DNA of 64,000 bases from positions 288,001-352,000 of the forward strand of contig JADKKO010000002.1 in NCBI GenBank assembly GCA_016720465.1, read 5' to 3'. The position numbers were made by a program, and so were the translations under genes. This document shows, in pieces, positions 42,436-51,679 of the stretch (its first letter is position 1; each line of letters begins with the position of its first letter). The notes under the pieces are model-generated. The model saw only the letters and a program-made list of their open reading frames with translations, was not told where the DNA came from and made no database searches. Origin of the DNA: Holophagaceae bacterium (GTDB lineage Bacteria; Acidobacteriota; Holophagae; Holophagales; Holophagaceae).

Positions 42436-43589
42436 CCGGAAACCGGAAGAAAGTCCTGTTCCTCATTGAAAGCCTTGCGGGCGGCGGGGCCGAGAAGGTT
42501 CTCTCGGTCCTTGTGGCCCATCTGGATAAGACGAAGTTCGATGTGACCGTCCTATCTGTCGTCAATACTGGAATCCATATCGATTCCATCCAGAAACATG
42601 CCCACTACCAGTTCTTCCTAGACAACCCGGCCAGTGATCGCTCCTTCTGGAGCCGACTGGTTTACCGCGTGAAATACAACCTCATTCAGAAACTCCCCGG
42701 AAGGTTGGCATATCGCTGGTTGATTAAGGATGCCTTTGAGTTTGAAGTGGCGTTTATCGAAGGTTTGGCAACGAAAATCATCAGTGCTTCTATAAATCCG
42801 AGGTCGAGGAAACTTGCTTGGGTGCATACCGATTTGCAAGCCAACCACTGGACGAAGCTCGTTTTCCATACCTTGCAACGGGAGGCTCAATCCTATCGTC
42901 GGTTTGACCAGATCGTTTGTGTCTCCAGGCAGGTCAAGGACAGTCTGGCTTCCCTGCTCGGTATTGTGGAAAGAACCAGCGTTCTACACAATCCCGTGGA
43001 TACCCGGGAGATCTTACAGAAGGCCGAAGAAGGATTGCCCGTAGCAGAAGACCGGTCAACGTTGCGGTTGGTCAGCACTGGTCGTCTCGTGGAACAGAAA
43101 GGCTATGACCGTCTGTTAAACATCCATAAGCGACTATTGGACGACGGACTTGCGCATGAGCTGTGGATCCTGGGGGAAGGTCCGCAGCGCCCACAACTGG
43201 AAGCCTATCTCCAGCAGCACCAGCTCGAGGGAAGCGTACGACTTTGGGGGTTCTTAGCCAATCCGTATGCCATCATGCGCCAGTGCGATCTGTTCGTCTG
43301 TTCCTCACTGGCCGAAGGGTTCAGTACGGCAGTGACCGAGGCCCTGATCCTGGGAATCCCGGTGATCACGACTGATTGTTCTGGAATGAGGGAATTGTTG
43401 GGCGACCAAGAGGGGTTCGGCATCATCACCGGAAATTCAGAAGATGCTTTGTACGATGGCTTGAAGTCCCTACTCACCGAGCCAGAGCGCTTGGCCCACT
43501 ATCGCCGCCAAGCGATCCTCCGAGGCCAGGAATTCGGGCTTAAGCAAACCCTGCCGGCAGTTGAAGCCCTGCTGGAGGGAGTTATTTGA
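42432..43589 (+). CDS. Family 4 glycosyltransferase (paralogue of the next gene)
   Basis: 385 residues. LIESLAGGGAEKVLSVLV at the N-terminus; STGRLVEQKGYDRLLNIHKRLL and SLAEGFSTAVTEALILGIPVI at the donor site. Residues ~215-330 are nearly the same as in the gene that follows (AHELWILGEGPQR, QCDLFVCSS, TTDC-GMRELL shared), so the two arose by tandem duplication. GC content starts to fall within this gene. Confidence 0.92.
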   Translation: MTGNRKKVLFLIESLAGGGAEKVLSVLVAHLDKTKFDVTVLSVVNTGIHIDSIQKHAHYQFFLDNPASDRSFWSRLVYRVKYNLIQKLPGRLAYRWLIKDAFEFEVAFIEGLATKIISASINPRSRKLAWVHTDLQANHWTKLVFHTLQREAQSYRRFDQIVCVSRQVKDSLASLLGIVERTSVLHNPVDTREILQKAEEGLPVAEDRSTLRLVSTGRLVEQKGYDRLLNIHKRLLDDGLAHELWILGEGPQRPQLEAYLQQHQLEGSVRLWGFLANPYAIMRQCDLFVCSSLAEGFSTAVTEALILGIPVITTDCSGMRELLGDQEGFGIITGNSEDALYDGLKSLLTEPERLAHYRRQAILRGQEFGLKQTLPAVEALLEGVI

Positions 43590-43590
43590 C

Positions 43591-44751
43591 ATGAAACGAA
43601 TGTTGATCGTGGCAAACGGACTGGAGGGAGGGGGAGCGGAAAAGGTACTCATCACCCTGATCAACCATTTAGATTCGCGGCAGTATGACATCACCCTATA
43701 CAGCATGGTTGCCTGCGATATCCATCGCCTGGAGTTGATGCGACCAATTCACTACCGCTATTTCTTTGAGGCTGTCATACCGGAGGACAATGAACTCGTC
43801 CGTTTTTGGAAAAAGCTACGCAATAAGCTAAAACTATTAATTTTCGACTTTTTACCAGCTCGGTGGTTCTACTTCCTGTTTGTCACCGGAAAATTTGACA
43901 TCGAGTTCGCTGCGATCGAGGGGTATGCCACCAAGGTCATCAGCGGGTCAGGCAATCCCACTTCACTGAAAATAGCCTGGGTTCACATTGACTTGTTCAA
44001 CCTTCATTGGACCGACATTGTTTTTAAAAAACCGGACGAAGAAAAGAAGGCATATTGCCGGTTCGATAAAATCGTCTGCGTTTCCGCTGTGGTGAAAGAG
44101 AATCTGGACCGACTTTTCGAGGTTCATGAAAAAAGTCTAGTTCTTTACAATCCGGTTGATGTGGGCGATATTCGCCAAAAAGCGCGGGAACTCGTTCCAG
44201 TGCCACGATCCACTAGCAAGTTGTTCCGAATGGTAACGGCCGGTCGGCTGGCGGAACAAAAAGGCTTTGACAGACTTCTAGATATCCATCGGCGGTTGCT
44301 GGCCGACGGGTTGGCACATGAACTCTGGATTTTAGGCGAAGGGCCGCAACGGCTCGTGCTTGAGGCCTATATCCGAGAGCATCACCTTGAGGAAAGTGTT
44401 TGTCTTTTGGGGTTCCAGGCGAATCCATATGCTTTCATAAACCAGTGTGACCTGTTCGTTTGTTCCTCGCGGGCCGAGGGGTTTAGTACGGTTGCCACCG
44501 AAGCCGTCATTCTTGGACTCCCAGTTGTCACAACCGATTGCGCGGGAATGAGGGAGTTGCTGCTGACTGGTGAGGATTCCTGCGGTTTGATTACGGGTAA
44601 TGATAATGAAAACCTGTATATCGGATTGAAGGATATTCTGCAAGACATGACGCTTTTAGAACGTCTCAAAGAAAAGGCGCGTGCAAGGGGTTCAGCCTTC
44701 TCGTTAGAAAAAACAATGAATAGTTTCCTCGGGTTATTTGAAAATCAATAA
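43591..44751 (+). CDS. Family 4 glycosyltransferase (paralogue of the preceding gene)
   Basis: 386 residues from ATG 43591, which begins one base after the preceding stop. ANGLEGGGAEKVLITLI; TAGRLAEQKGFDRLLDIHRRLL; SRAEGFSTVATEAVILGLPVV. Codon use is visibly more AT-rich than in its paralogue, so the duplicates have diverged in base composition as well as sequence or were acquired separately. Last gene of the first plus-strand run; an AT-rich gap and an inverted gene follow. Confidence 0.92.
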   Translation: MKRMLIVANGLEGGGAEKVLITLINHLDSRQYDITLYSMVACDIHRLELMRPIHYRYFFEAVIPEDNELVRFWKKLRNKLKLLIFDFLPARWFYFLFVTGKFDIEFAAIEGYATKVISGSGNPTSLKIAWVHIDLFNLHWTDIVFKKPDEEKKAYCRFDKIVCVSAVVKENLDRLFEVHEKSLVLYNPVDVGDIRQKARELVPVPRSTSKLFRMVTAGRLAEQKGFDRLLDIHRRLLADGLAHELWILGEGPQRLVLEAYIREHHLEESVCLLGFQANPYAFINQCDLFVCSSRAEGFSTVATEAVILGLPVVTTDCAGMRELLLTGEDSCGLITGNDNENLYIGLKDILQDMTLLERLKEKARARGSAFSLEKTMNSFLGLFENQ

Positions 44752-44833
44752 CCCTTCTGGGACATATTCTATGAATTAATCAATTAAAATTTATATTCTT
44801 ATGATTACCATAATTGTATCAATCTATTTTTTT

Positions 44834-46003
44834 TCATCCTTTATCGTAATTTTTTTGTATTAATTCAATTGTATTTTCAGTGTAGAAAATAGGCGAATCT
44901 ATTATTTCAAGCGATCGGTTACCCATTTCATGACGCAATGCTGTTTTGAGGATCAACTCCTCGATCTTATCTGCGCATTTTACATGATCGTCAGGTGGAA
45001 AGACAAAGCCATTAATGCCGTTTTGGACCACTTCCGGAATGCCTCCAACATTAGTTGCAACGATCGGCAGACTGATGGTCATGGCTTCCATGATGGAAAA
45101 CGACAATGCCTCGTGCCTCGAAGGCTGGCAATAAATATCAACATCGAGCAAACAGTCGGTCACATTCTGTTGTATGCCAGCCCAATTGATCCGATCGGTT
45201 AAACCGAGTTCCACAGCAAGATCGTGAAGGGACTTTGTGTCATGTTTGTCGTGTATGAATTGGCTGCCGCCGATTTGAAGCAGTTCCACATCGTGGCCTC
45301 GTTCCACCAATACGTTTACCGCGCGGAGCAGGATGTCGACACCCTTTACTGGTGCATGAAAGGCCACACATCCAATGATAATACGGGACTTGGCTGTACG
45401 ATCGAAAGACCTTCGGCGTGCCTTTTCAGCGTCAATCTGGGATTTCGGCAGTCCGAAGTAAGTCACCTCCAGCTTTCGGCTGAATAGTTTAAAAAAATCT
45501 CTGTACTCACGCTGCACTGCATAGGAGGCGCAATATATTTTATCGATAAAAAATTGCAACATGAAAATTTTTAATCGATAAAAGGTAACACCAACTCTAA
45601 CCTTAAAATTATTTTTCCAGTCATTGTTAACCGAGTAATAATTCTCCATGTTCAAGTGCCAAAATGTTTTCATACCCAACAGCTTACCCGCGACAAGGAA
45701 CCACAGGGTATTTTCGAAATGGCAATGCAGGAACTGGATCTGATTCCTTCTAAGATAACTATGAAACTTCAAAAAATTAGCTATGGAAAAGCGATAATCG
45801 AATACTGCTGTCTTCACATTGTTGTTGACAAAAAAAGCAGCAACTGGTTCTTTTGGCGTCTCTTTCGAGAAAATAAGAAATACTTCCCCCCATCCGTTTT
45901 TATTTGCTGAAGCAACAAAGAAGGCATACCATTTTTCTAGGCCGCCGATTTTTTCTGAGGTTTGCTGACCTGTAATATGTAATATGTTCATCATTTTTCT
46001 CAT
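44834..46003 (-). CDS. Family 4 glycosyltransferase, inverted and low in GC
   Basis: 389 residues; ATG at 46003 used, ATG 45991 (MNILHITGQQ) equally possible. GT4 marks: SEKIGGLEKWYAFFVASA, IIGCVAFHAPVKGVDILLRAV, and QPSRHEALSFSIMEAMTISLPIV (EX7E). It is the only minus-strand gene between 32.4 and 53.2 kb and is clearly AT-rich (about 40 percent GC by eye), so it was probably gained by transfer. It needs its own promoter in the 95-base gap it shares with the divergent GT2 gene. Confidence 0.9.
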   Translation of the reverse strand: MRKMMNILHITGQQTSEKIGGLEKWYAFFVASANKNGWGEVFLIFSKETPKEPVAAFFVNNNVKTAVFDYRFSIANFLKFHSYLRRNQIQFLHCHFENTLWFLVAGKLLGMKTFWHLNMENYYSVNNDWKNNFKVRVGVTFYRLKIFMLQFFIDKIYCASYAVQREYRDFFKLFSRKLEVTYFGLPKSQIDAEKARRRSFDRTAKSRIIIGCVAFHAPVKGVDILLRAVNVLVERGHDVELLQIGGSQFIHDKHDTKSLHDLAVELGLTDRINWAGIQQNVTDCLLDVDIYCQPSRHEALSFSIMEAMTISLPIVATNVGGIPEVVQNGINGFVFPPDDHVKCADKIEELILKTALRHEMGNRSLEIIDSPIFYTENTIELIQKNYDKG

Positions 46004-46098
46004 CTGCTTATCATCTGTATAACATAAAACGAGAAGGCCCGTGGATAGGGTTTCTTAAAGCCCTGTTTTAAGATGTATAGAGGAGTCCGGAAATCTAA

Positions 46099-47130
46099 AT
46101 GAATCCACCTGTTCCAAACATCAGCGTTATCGTCCCCGTTCACAATACGGAACGGTGGGTCGGTCGATGCATCGATTCAATCCTTTCTCAGTCCTGCACG
46201 GATTTCGAACTCATCCTGGTGGAAGATGGCTCTACCGATGATAGCGGCACGATTTGCGACGAATACGCCGCACGGGACGCGCGAATCCGTGTTGCGCATA
46301 TTCCGAATGGGGGCGTTTCAAATGCCAGGAATCGCGGACTCGACTTCTCTCAAGGACGGTTCATCTGCTTTATCGACAGCGACGATTGGGTTGAACGGGA
46401 TTACCTGGCTACCCTTTTAGAAACACTCACGAACTCGCAAGCCCAGATTGGGATCTGCGGTATCAGCTCCGACCCCAATTCCAATGAACCCCCCGTAGTC
46501 CTGGTCGCTCCGACGCAGACCCTAACCCTGTTGTCCGTCAATGCGGACGAGCTTTTAACGTTGTACGAGAGTTACCTATTGTTTGGCCCGTACAACAAGA
46601 TTTACGAACGAATGATCATCAACGCTAATAAACTCCGATTTGACACCACACTTTCCTACGGGGAAGACTTGGTTTTCAATTTCCAATACCTTGATTCAGT
46701 GGCGCAACTTGCGGTCTCAGACCAACCCCTCTACCACTACCGAAAGGCTAATCCGGGTTCCTTGGCGGGGAAGTACCATGCCGACAAGTTCCAGATCGAC
46801 ATGCGGTTGTTTGAGGTCACCTACGCCTTTTTCGAGAAGCATGGTCTGCTGACTGTGGCAGCCTTGTGTTGGCTCTGGACACGGTATTTCTGGAGCCTGC
46901 ACGATGATCTTTTTCTGATCAACCATCCCCGGTGCACCCTTAGGTGGCCTCAAAAGTTCCAGCATATCCGAGCGATACTTGCCCATCCCCGCTTGCCGGA
47001 AGCCCTTGTTTTTGCTGACACCACCAAGTGCCCGCGTTCCATCCTGGCCTGCATCCGGCATCAGAGTGTCCTGGGCTTCTTCGCCCTCAACCTGGTGATG
47101 TCCCTGAAAAATCGTGGTGTCCCTTCATGA
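46099..47130 (+). CDS. Family 2 glycosyltransferase
   Basis: 343 residues. ISVIVPVHNTERWVGRCIDS, LILVEDGSTDDSGTICDEYA, FICFIDSDDWVERDYL (DXD) and YGEDLVFNFQYL mark a GT-A family 2 enzyme of the EpsJ/CpsI kind. The C-terminal ~100 residues contain a Trp/Phe-rich segment that could bind the membrane. Overlaps the pyruvyl transferase gene by four bases (ATGA), starting the second plus-strand translation-coupled run. Confidence 0.92.
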   Translation: MNPPVPNISVIVPVHNTERWVGRCIDSILSQSCTDFELILVEDGSTDDSGTICDEYAARDARIRVAHIPNGGVSNARNRGLDFSQGRFICFIDSDDWVERDYLATLLETLTNSQAQIGICGISSDPNSNEPPVVLVAPTQTLTLLSVNADELLTLYESYLLFGPYNKIYERMIINANKLRFDTTLSYGEDLVFNFQYLDSVAQLAVSDQPLYHYRKANPGSLAGKYHADKFQIDMRLFEVTYAFFEKHGLLTVAALCWLWTRYFWSLHDDLFLINHPRCTLRWPQKFQHIRAILAHPRLPEALVFADTTKCPRSILACIRHQSVLGFFALNLVMSLKNRGVPS

Positions 47131-48323
47131 ATCCGATTCTTCTTTATCCCCATGGCGGCAGCCTGAACCATGGCTGCGAGGCCATCGTCCGTGCCACCGC
47201 CAAGATCCTGGGCGGCCCGCCGAAATCCATGACCCTGTTTTCCATGCGGCCCCAGGAAGACTTGAGTGTGGGGCTCGACCGGATCGTGGCCGTGGCAGAC
47301 CATCGGTATGTCGAACCGTTGACCCGCCGGCAGACACTCGTGGCGTCCATCCACCACAAGCTGACCAACACCGACAACCGCTTCTATCGCTTTAAACATG
47401 CGGCGCTTTTGAAGGGCATCACGCGGGATTCCATCGCCCTCTCCATCGGTGGCGACAACTATTGCTACGGCGACTGCAGTTGGCTCTACGCCGCCAACAC
47501 CTTGATCCACAAAAGAGGCGCGCGGACGGTCTTCTGGGGCTGTTCGGTGGATCCCGAGGACATGGATGCGGCGATGGTCCGTGATCTCAATGGCTTCGAC
47601 CTGATCACGCCCCGTGAATCCATCACCTGCCAGGGCATGCTGGACAAGGGGGTGCGCGCCAGGATCGCCCTTCATCCCGATCCGGCCTTCCAGCTCGACA
47701 AGGTGGACTTGCCCTTGCCGCCGGGTTTCGAGATCGGCAACACCATCGGCCTGAATATCAGCCCGCTGATCCAGAAGAACGAAGGAAAGCCAGGGGCGAC
47801 CCTGCAAAGCGCCAAAGCCTTGATCGCGCATATTCTCAAGACCACCACCGCGGCGGTGGCCCTCATCCCCCATGTGACCTGGGTAAGCAACAACGATCTG
47901 GAACCGCTAGGGGAACTCTATGCTTTGTTCAAGGACACAGGGCGGGTCATCCTGCTGGCGGACCATGACTGCCTGGCGTTGAAGGGGTTCATCTCCCGCT
48001 GCCGCATGTTCATCGGCGCCCGCACCCATGCCACCATCGCCGCGTATTCCACCCAGGTTCCCACCCTGGTCCTGGGCTACAGCGTCAAGGCGCGGGGCAT
48101 TGCCCGAGACATTTTCGGCGAGGAAAAGGACCTGGTCCTTCCCATCCAGGAACTGATGGAACCAAGGCAACTCATAGACGCTTTCGAGAAGTTGAAGGAG
48201 CGGGAGCAGGATCTCCGGCAGCATCTCCAGGCCTTCATGCCGGGATATGTGGGCCGGGCCGCCGACGCTGCCCGGGAGATCGCCTTGCTGTGCAACGATG
48301 GGGGAATGGACCCCCAGCCATGA
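47127..48323 (+). CDS. Polysaccharide pyruvyl transferase family protein
   Basis: 398 residues from ATG 47127. Family features: LLYPHGGSLNHGCEAIVRATAKIL at the N-terminus, SIALSIGGDNYCYGD, VFWGCSVDP, and near the C-terminus CRMFIGARTHATIAAYSTQVPTLVLGYSVKARGIARDIFG. Such enzymes transfer pyruvate from phosphoenolpyruvate to a sugar, giving an acidic ketal on the exopolysaccharide; some members only bind. Predicts a negatively charged polymer. Overlaps the next gene by four bases. Confidence 0.88.
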   Translation: MNPILLYPHGGSLNHGCEAIVRATAKILGGPPKSMTLFSMRPQEDLSVGLDRIVAVADHRYVEPLTRRQTLVASIHHKLTNTDNRFYRFKHAALLKGITRDSIALSIGGDNYCYGDCSWLYAANTLIHKRGARTVFWGCSVDPEDMDAAMVRDLNGFDLITPRESITCQGMLDKGVRARIALHPDPAFQLDKVDLPLPPGFEIGNTIGLNISPLIQKNEGKPGATLQSAKALIAHILKTTTAAVALIPHVTWVSNNDLEPLGELYALFKDTGRVILLADHDCLALKGFISRCRMFIGARTHATIAAYSTQVPTLVLGYSVKARGIARDIFGEEKDLVLPIQELMEPRQLIDAFEKLKEREQDLRQHLQAFMPGYVGRAADAAREIALLCNDGGMDPQP

Positions 48324-49528
48324 TCGGTTTCGTCGTCATCCTATCCCTGCTTGCGATCACCGGCTTGGTGGTCATGGCGATCGACCTGGTCCCGCAGGCT
48401 GCGGCCTGGATCCAGCGGATCCACATCGGTCGTTGGCGGGAGCGGAGGGAATGGACCGCGGCTGTGTCGGCGGTGGTTGAAACATGGTTGCGCCGGACGC
48501 CCGTGATCCCAATTGGCGACCATGAACGGCTGATCGTCCTGGACATGCTGCGCGGCCGCCACCGCAGCGCCACCATCCAGAGCTGGCAGGAGGCCGCCCT
48601 GCTGCTCGGGGCCGGCGAGGCCCTGCGCCGCGATCCGGGCCAGGCCAAGATGCAGCAAGCTGTGGCTGGTTGGCTGGAACGCCACTTCGAAGGCAATGGC
48701 CAGTGGAAGTCCCCGCCCCAGCAAGTGGATGGCGCTCTGCTGGGCTATGCCCTGATGAGACTGCCCGGCATCGATATTGGCCATTACCGGCCTGCCCTGG
48801 ATCACCTTCGGACCCTGCTGGTGTCCATGACAGGGAATGATGGAACCATTCCCTACCGGAAGGTCCAACCGGATTTCCGCTATGTGGACACCCTCGGATT
48901 CGTGTGCCCCTTCCTTGCCGCCTATGGTCGCCGATTCAAGGATGAACCATGCCTGGCGCTGGCCATCCGGCAGATCGAATCCTATTCGGGAATGGCCATG
49001 TTGCCCGAGTGGTTCATTCCCGCCCATGCCTTCGATCTGGCTCAGAAGGTGCCGCTGGGAATTCATGGATGGGGCCGCGGCATCGCCTGGTATGCGCTCG
49101 GATTGATGGGGACGCTGAAGGAGCTACCGCCGGGGGATCCGCGCCGGGAGCGGCTGCGCGACCAGGCAAGCGCATTGGGGCAAGCCCTGCTTCGCCTGCA
49201 GGGGACGAAGGGGGGATGGAGCGCGATGGCCTTCCTGGGCCCGCAATCTCCGCTGGATTCCTCTGCCACCACGGTGCTTGGCCTATTCCTGCTGCGGATG
49301 TACCGGGAATTCAATAATCCGGAATTCCTGGAGGCAGCCCGCCGGAGCGCGGGCTACCTGATGACAGTCACCCGTCGGAGCGGCATCGTCGACTTCTCCC
49401 AGGGCGATACCAAGGGGATCGGGCACTATTCGATCCGCTACCAACAAATGCCATTCACCCAGGGATTCGCCCTGCAACTGGCGCTTGAGATCCTGGCGCT
49501 GGATGAACCCTTGGCAGGCGCCGGATGA
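48320..49528 (+). CDS. Membrane-anchored GH88/GH105-like (unsaturated glucuronyl hydrolase fold) protein
   Basis: 402 residues from ATG 48320. An N-terminal hydrophobic anchor (IGFVVILSLLAITGLVVMAI, 2-21) is followed by an alpha/alpha-barrel domain: QVDGALLGYAL, DFRYVDTLGFVCPFLAAYG (candidate catalytic Asp), IHGWGRGIAWYALGLMGTL and DSSATTVLGLFLLRMY, the spacing seen in GH88/GH105 proteins. Those enzymes cleave unsaturated uronic disaccharides left by polysaccharide lyases. In a biosynthetic operon it might trim, edit or bind the nascent polymer. No cleavable signal peptide is evident. Overlaps both neighbours by four bases, so it belongs to the operon. Confidence 0.8.
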   Translation: MIGFVVILSLLAITGLVVMAIDLVPQAAAWIQRIHIGRWRERREWTAAVSAVVETWLRRTPVIPIGDHERLIVLDMLRGRHRSATIQSWQEAALLLGAGEALRRDPGQAKMQQAVAGWLERHFEGNGQWKSPPQQVDGALLGYALMRLPGIDIGHYRPALDHLRTLLVSMTGNDGTIPYRKVQPDFRYVDTLGFVCPFLAAYGRRFKDEPCLALAIRQIESYSGMAMLPEWFIPAHAFDLAQKVPLGIHGWGRGIAWYALGLMGTLKELPPGDPRRERLRDQASALGQALLRLQGTKGGWSAMAFLGPQSPLDSSATTVLGLFLLRMYREFNNPEFLEAARRSAGYLMTVTRRSGIVDFSQGDTKGIGHYSIRYQQMPFTQGFALQLALEILALDEPLAGAG

Positions 49529-51594
49529 GCAACTCAGACTATTCACAACAGCTCACCCATGGCGAATACTACCCGCACATTGATGGGATCCGCGCCCTTG
49601 CCGTGCTTCCAGTCGTCCTTTTTCATACGCTGGCTTGGCTCTGCCCCGGCGGCTTCGTAGGCGTGGATGTTTTCTTCGTCATTTCCGGATACCTGATCAC
49701 CGGGGGCATCCTGCGGGATCTGGGGAAAGAGAAATTCACGATCCGTGGCTTCTATCACCGCCGGATTCTACGGATCATGCCCGCCTATTTCACCTTGATC
49801 CTCGGCGTGTTCATCATCGGGTGCGCCATTTATTACTGCATACCCTTGGTACACCTTGGCGACGCTTCGGTCATGGGGACCTTGTTCTCGGCCAACCTCT
49901 ATTTTTGGAAGTTGGGCGGTGATTATTTCGCCCCGAATGTCCACGGTAACCCATTACTACATTTGTGGTCCTTGAGCGTCGAGGAGCAGTTCTATCTATG
50001 CATTCCGTTGCTCTGCACCTTGGTTTGGAAATTCCAACGCCAATGGCTTTTTCGTGTATTTGCGGGACTGACCGTGTTGTCTCTTGCCACCGCCACCTAT
50101 CTGGTGGCCACCGGCAGACAGGGGGATGCCTTTTACCTACCCCACTATCGGGCATGGGAACTCCTGGTTGGTTCCTTGCTGGCCATGCTGCCTCGGGCCT
50201 TCGCAGAGAATGAGAGACCCATGCCTTGGGCCCATCCGTGGTTACCCGCACTTGGCCTTGCGCTGGTGTTGGTCCCCTACGCCCTTTATTCGTCGAATAC
50301 GCCCTTCCCTGGACTGGCTGCCAGTCTCCCCGTTATCGGGACGGCGCTTCTCATCCGGTATGGCCAAAGCGGTTGGATATCTAGACTGCTCTCCTGGAAG
50401 CCATTTGTAGCCGTCGGCAAAATTTCATATTCGCTGTATCTCTGGCATTGGCCGGTGGCCGTCTATTGGAAATATGTAACCTATGACCAACTGAATATCG
50501 CCGACTACCTCGGCATATTCTTCGTGTCATTGCTGTTTGGTTATCTTTCATGGAGGTTCATCGAGATTCCTGTACGCACTTCCCAAATCTGGTCGCCTCG
50601 ACGTTCATTTGCATTTGCCACCTCAGGAATTCTCATGCTGGTGACTTTCGGAATAGCCTGCGTCCTCAGCAGAGGATGGCCAAGGGTTTTACATCCCGAG
50701 GCCAACGGGCTCGTTGTCGTGCACAAAGGTCAATTTATAGAATCTTTTATTAAGAATAAAATAAAGCGTTTTGGTTCCATAATTGGATATGAATTCGTAC
50801 TTTATGAACCATTTCCATTTTCGCTTGGTGCGGAAGGGAATTTCCATTTGGGGGTACCGGGAGAACCTGAGATATTTCTTATTGGCGACAGTCATGCAGG
50901 TGCGCTTCAGTATGGTTTAGACTCAGTTTTACGTCAGAGCAAGCGTAGCGGCTATGTCATGAACCGATCTGGCAAAAATGTATTCAATTTGAAAAATATT
51001 GAAGCCAAGGATATTATAGAAACATTAAAAAAACATCCCCAAGTCTCCAAGGTTGTTATGGCTGAATCTTGGTCCGAAATGATAACAAAACGAGGAAATC
51101 AAGACTATCAAACTATTTTAGATCAGGTCGAAGAGTTCACTCTTAAAATCCAATCGATGAACAAGACTCTTTATATTGTAACGGATATTCCAATCCGCAA
51201 TTACAATCCAATTGATATAGCTGCGAAAATGACCATCATTCCTCCACGTAAACTGAAACATGAATGGATCAATGGGCTGCAAAGCGAGGTGGAATATGAG
51301 CAAAGACAGGGATATATAAATCGCCAATTAAAAAATTTATGTCATAAAACAGGAGCAGTGTTAGTTCCCATGCACATAGCCTTAAAACGCGAAAATCAAT
51401 TCATTGCATTTGAGCATAAAAATGGTCACATAGTCCCGCTTTATATGGATGGAGGTCACCTCTCTCCAGATGGGTCACTTTTAGCTTCGAAATTCATCAT
51501 GCTGTATCTTTTCCCCGATTCCAATGAAGAGGAAAAAAAGACCTTGGTGGCAAGAATGAAACCGAATAGTCCTGAGAAGTGTAAATCCAAATGA
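49525..51594 (+). CDS. Acyltransferase 3 (OafA/YrhL type) with C-terminal SGNH domain
   Basis: 689 residues. Residues ~15-390 hold ten to eleven membrane segments with the acyltransferase-3 signature HIDGIRALAVLPVVLFH and VDVFFVISGYLIT, plus FYHRRILRIMPAY. Residues ~440-665 form a periplasmic SGNH hydrolase-like domain with FLIGDSHAG (Ser456) and the partner His in MDGGHLSPDG (about 642). Acetyl or another acyl group is carried across the membrane and placed on the polysaccharide. The 5' two thirds match the local GC content, but from about 50690 the gene turns AT-rich, so the SGNH part may have been swapped in. Confidence 0.93.
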   Translation: MSNSDYSQQLTHGEYYPHIDGIRALAVLPVVLFHTLAWLCPGGFVGVDVFFVISGYLITGGILRDLGKEKFTIRGFYHRRILRIMPAYFTLILGVFIIGCAIYYCIPLVHLGDASVMGTLFSANLYFWKLGGDYFAPNVHGNPLLHLWSLSVEEQFYLCIPLLCTLVWKFQRQWLFRVFAGLTVLSLATATYLVATGRQGDAFYLPHYRAWELLVGSLLAMLPRAFAENERPMPWAHPWLPALGLALVLVPYALYSSNTPFPGLAASLPVIGTALLIRYGQSGWISRLLSWKPFVAVGKISYSLYLWHWPVAVYWKYVTYDQLNIADYLGIFFVSLLFGYLSWRFIEIPVRTSQIWSPRRSFAFATSGILMLVTFGIACVLSRGWPRVLHPEANGLVVVHKGQFIESFIKNKIKRFGSIIGYEFVLYEPFPFSLGAEGNFHLGVPGEPEIFLIGDSHAGALQYGLDSVLRQSKRSGYVMNRSGKNVFNLKNIEAKDIIETLKKHPQVSKVVMAESWSEMITKRGNQDYQTILDQVEEFTLKIQSMNKTLYIVTDIPIRNYNPIDIAAKMTIIPPRKLKHEWINGLQSEVEYEQRQGYINRQLKNLCHKTGAVLVPMHIALKRENQFIAFEHKNGHIVPLYMDGGHLSPDGSLLASKFIMLYLFPDSNEEEKKTLVARMKPNSPEKCKSK

Positions 51595-51679
51595 CTGTAC
51601 ATAAACCTTTTACTATCTGTATTGGTACAATCCTACTTGCACCTGATCTACTAGTGGTCAAATTTCAAAGTGTGGCCGG

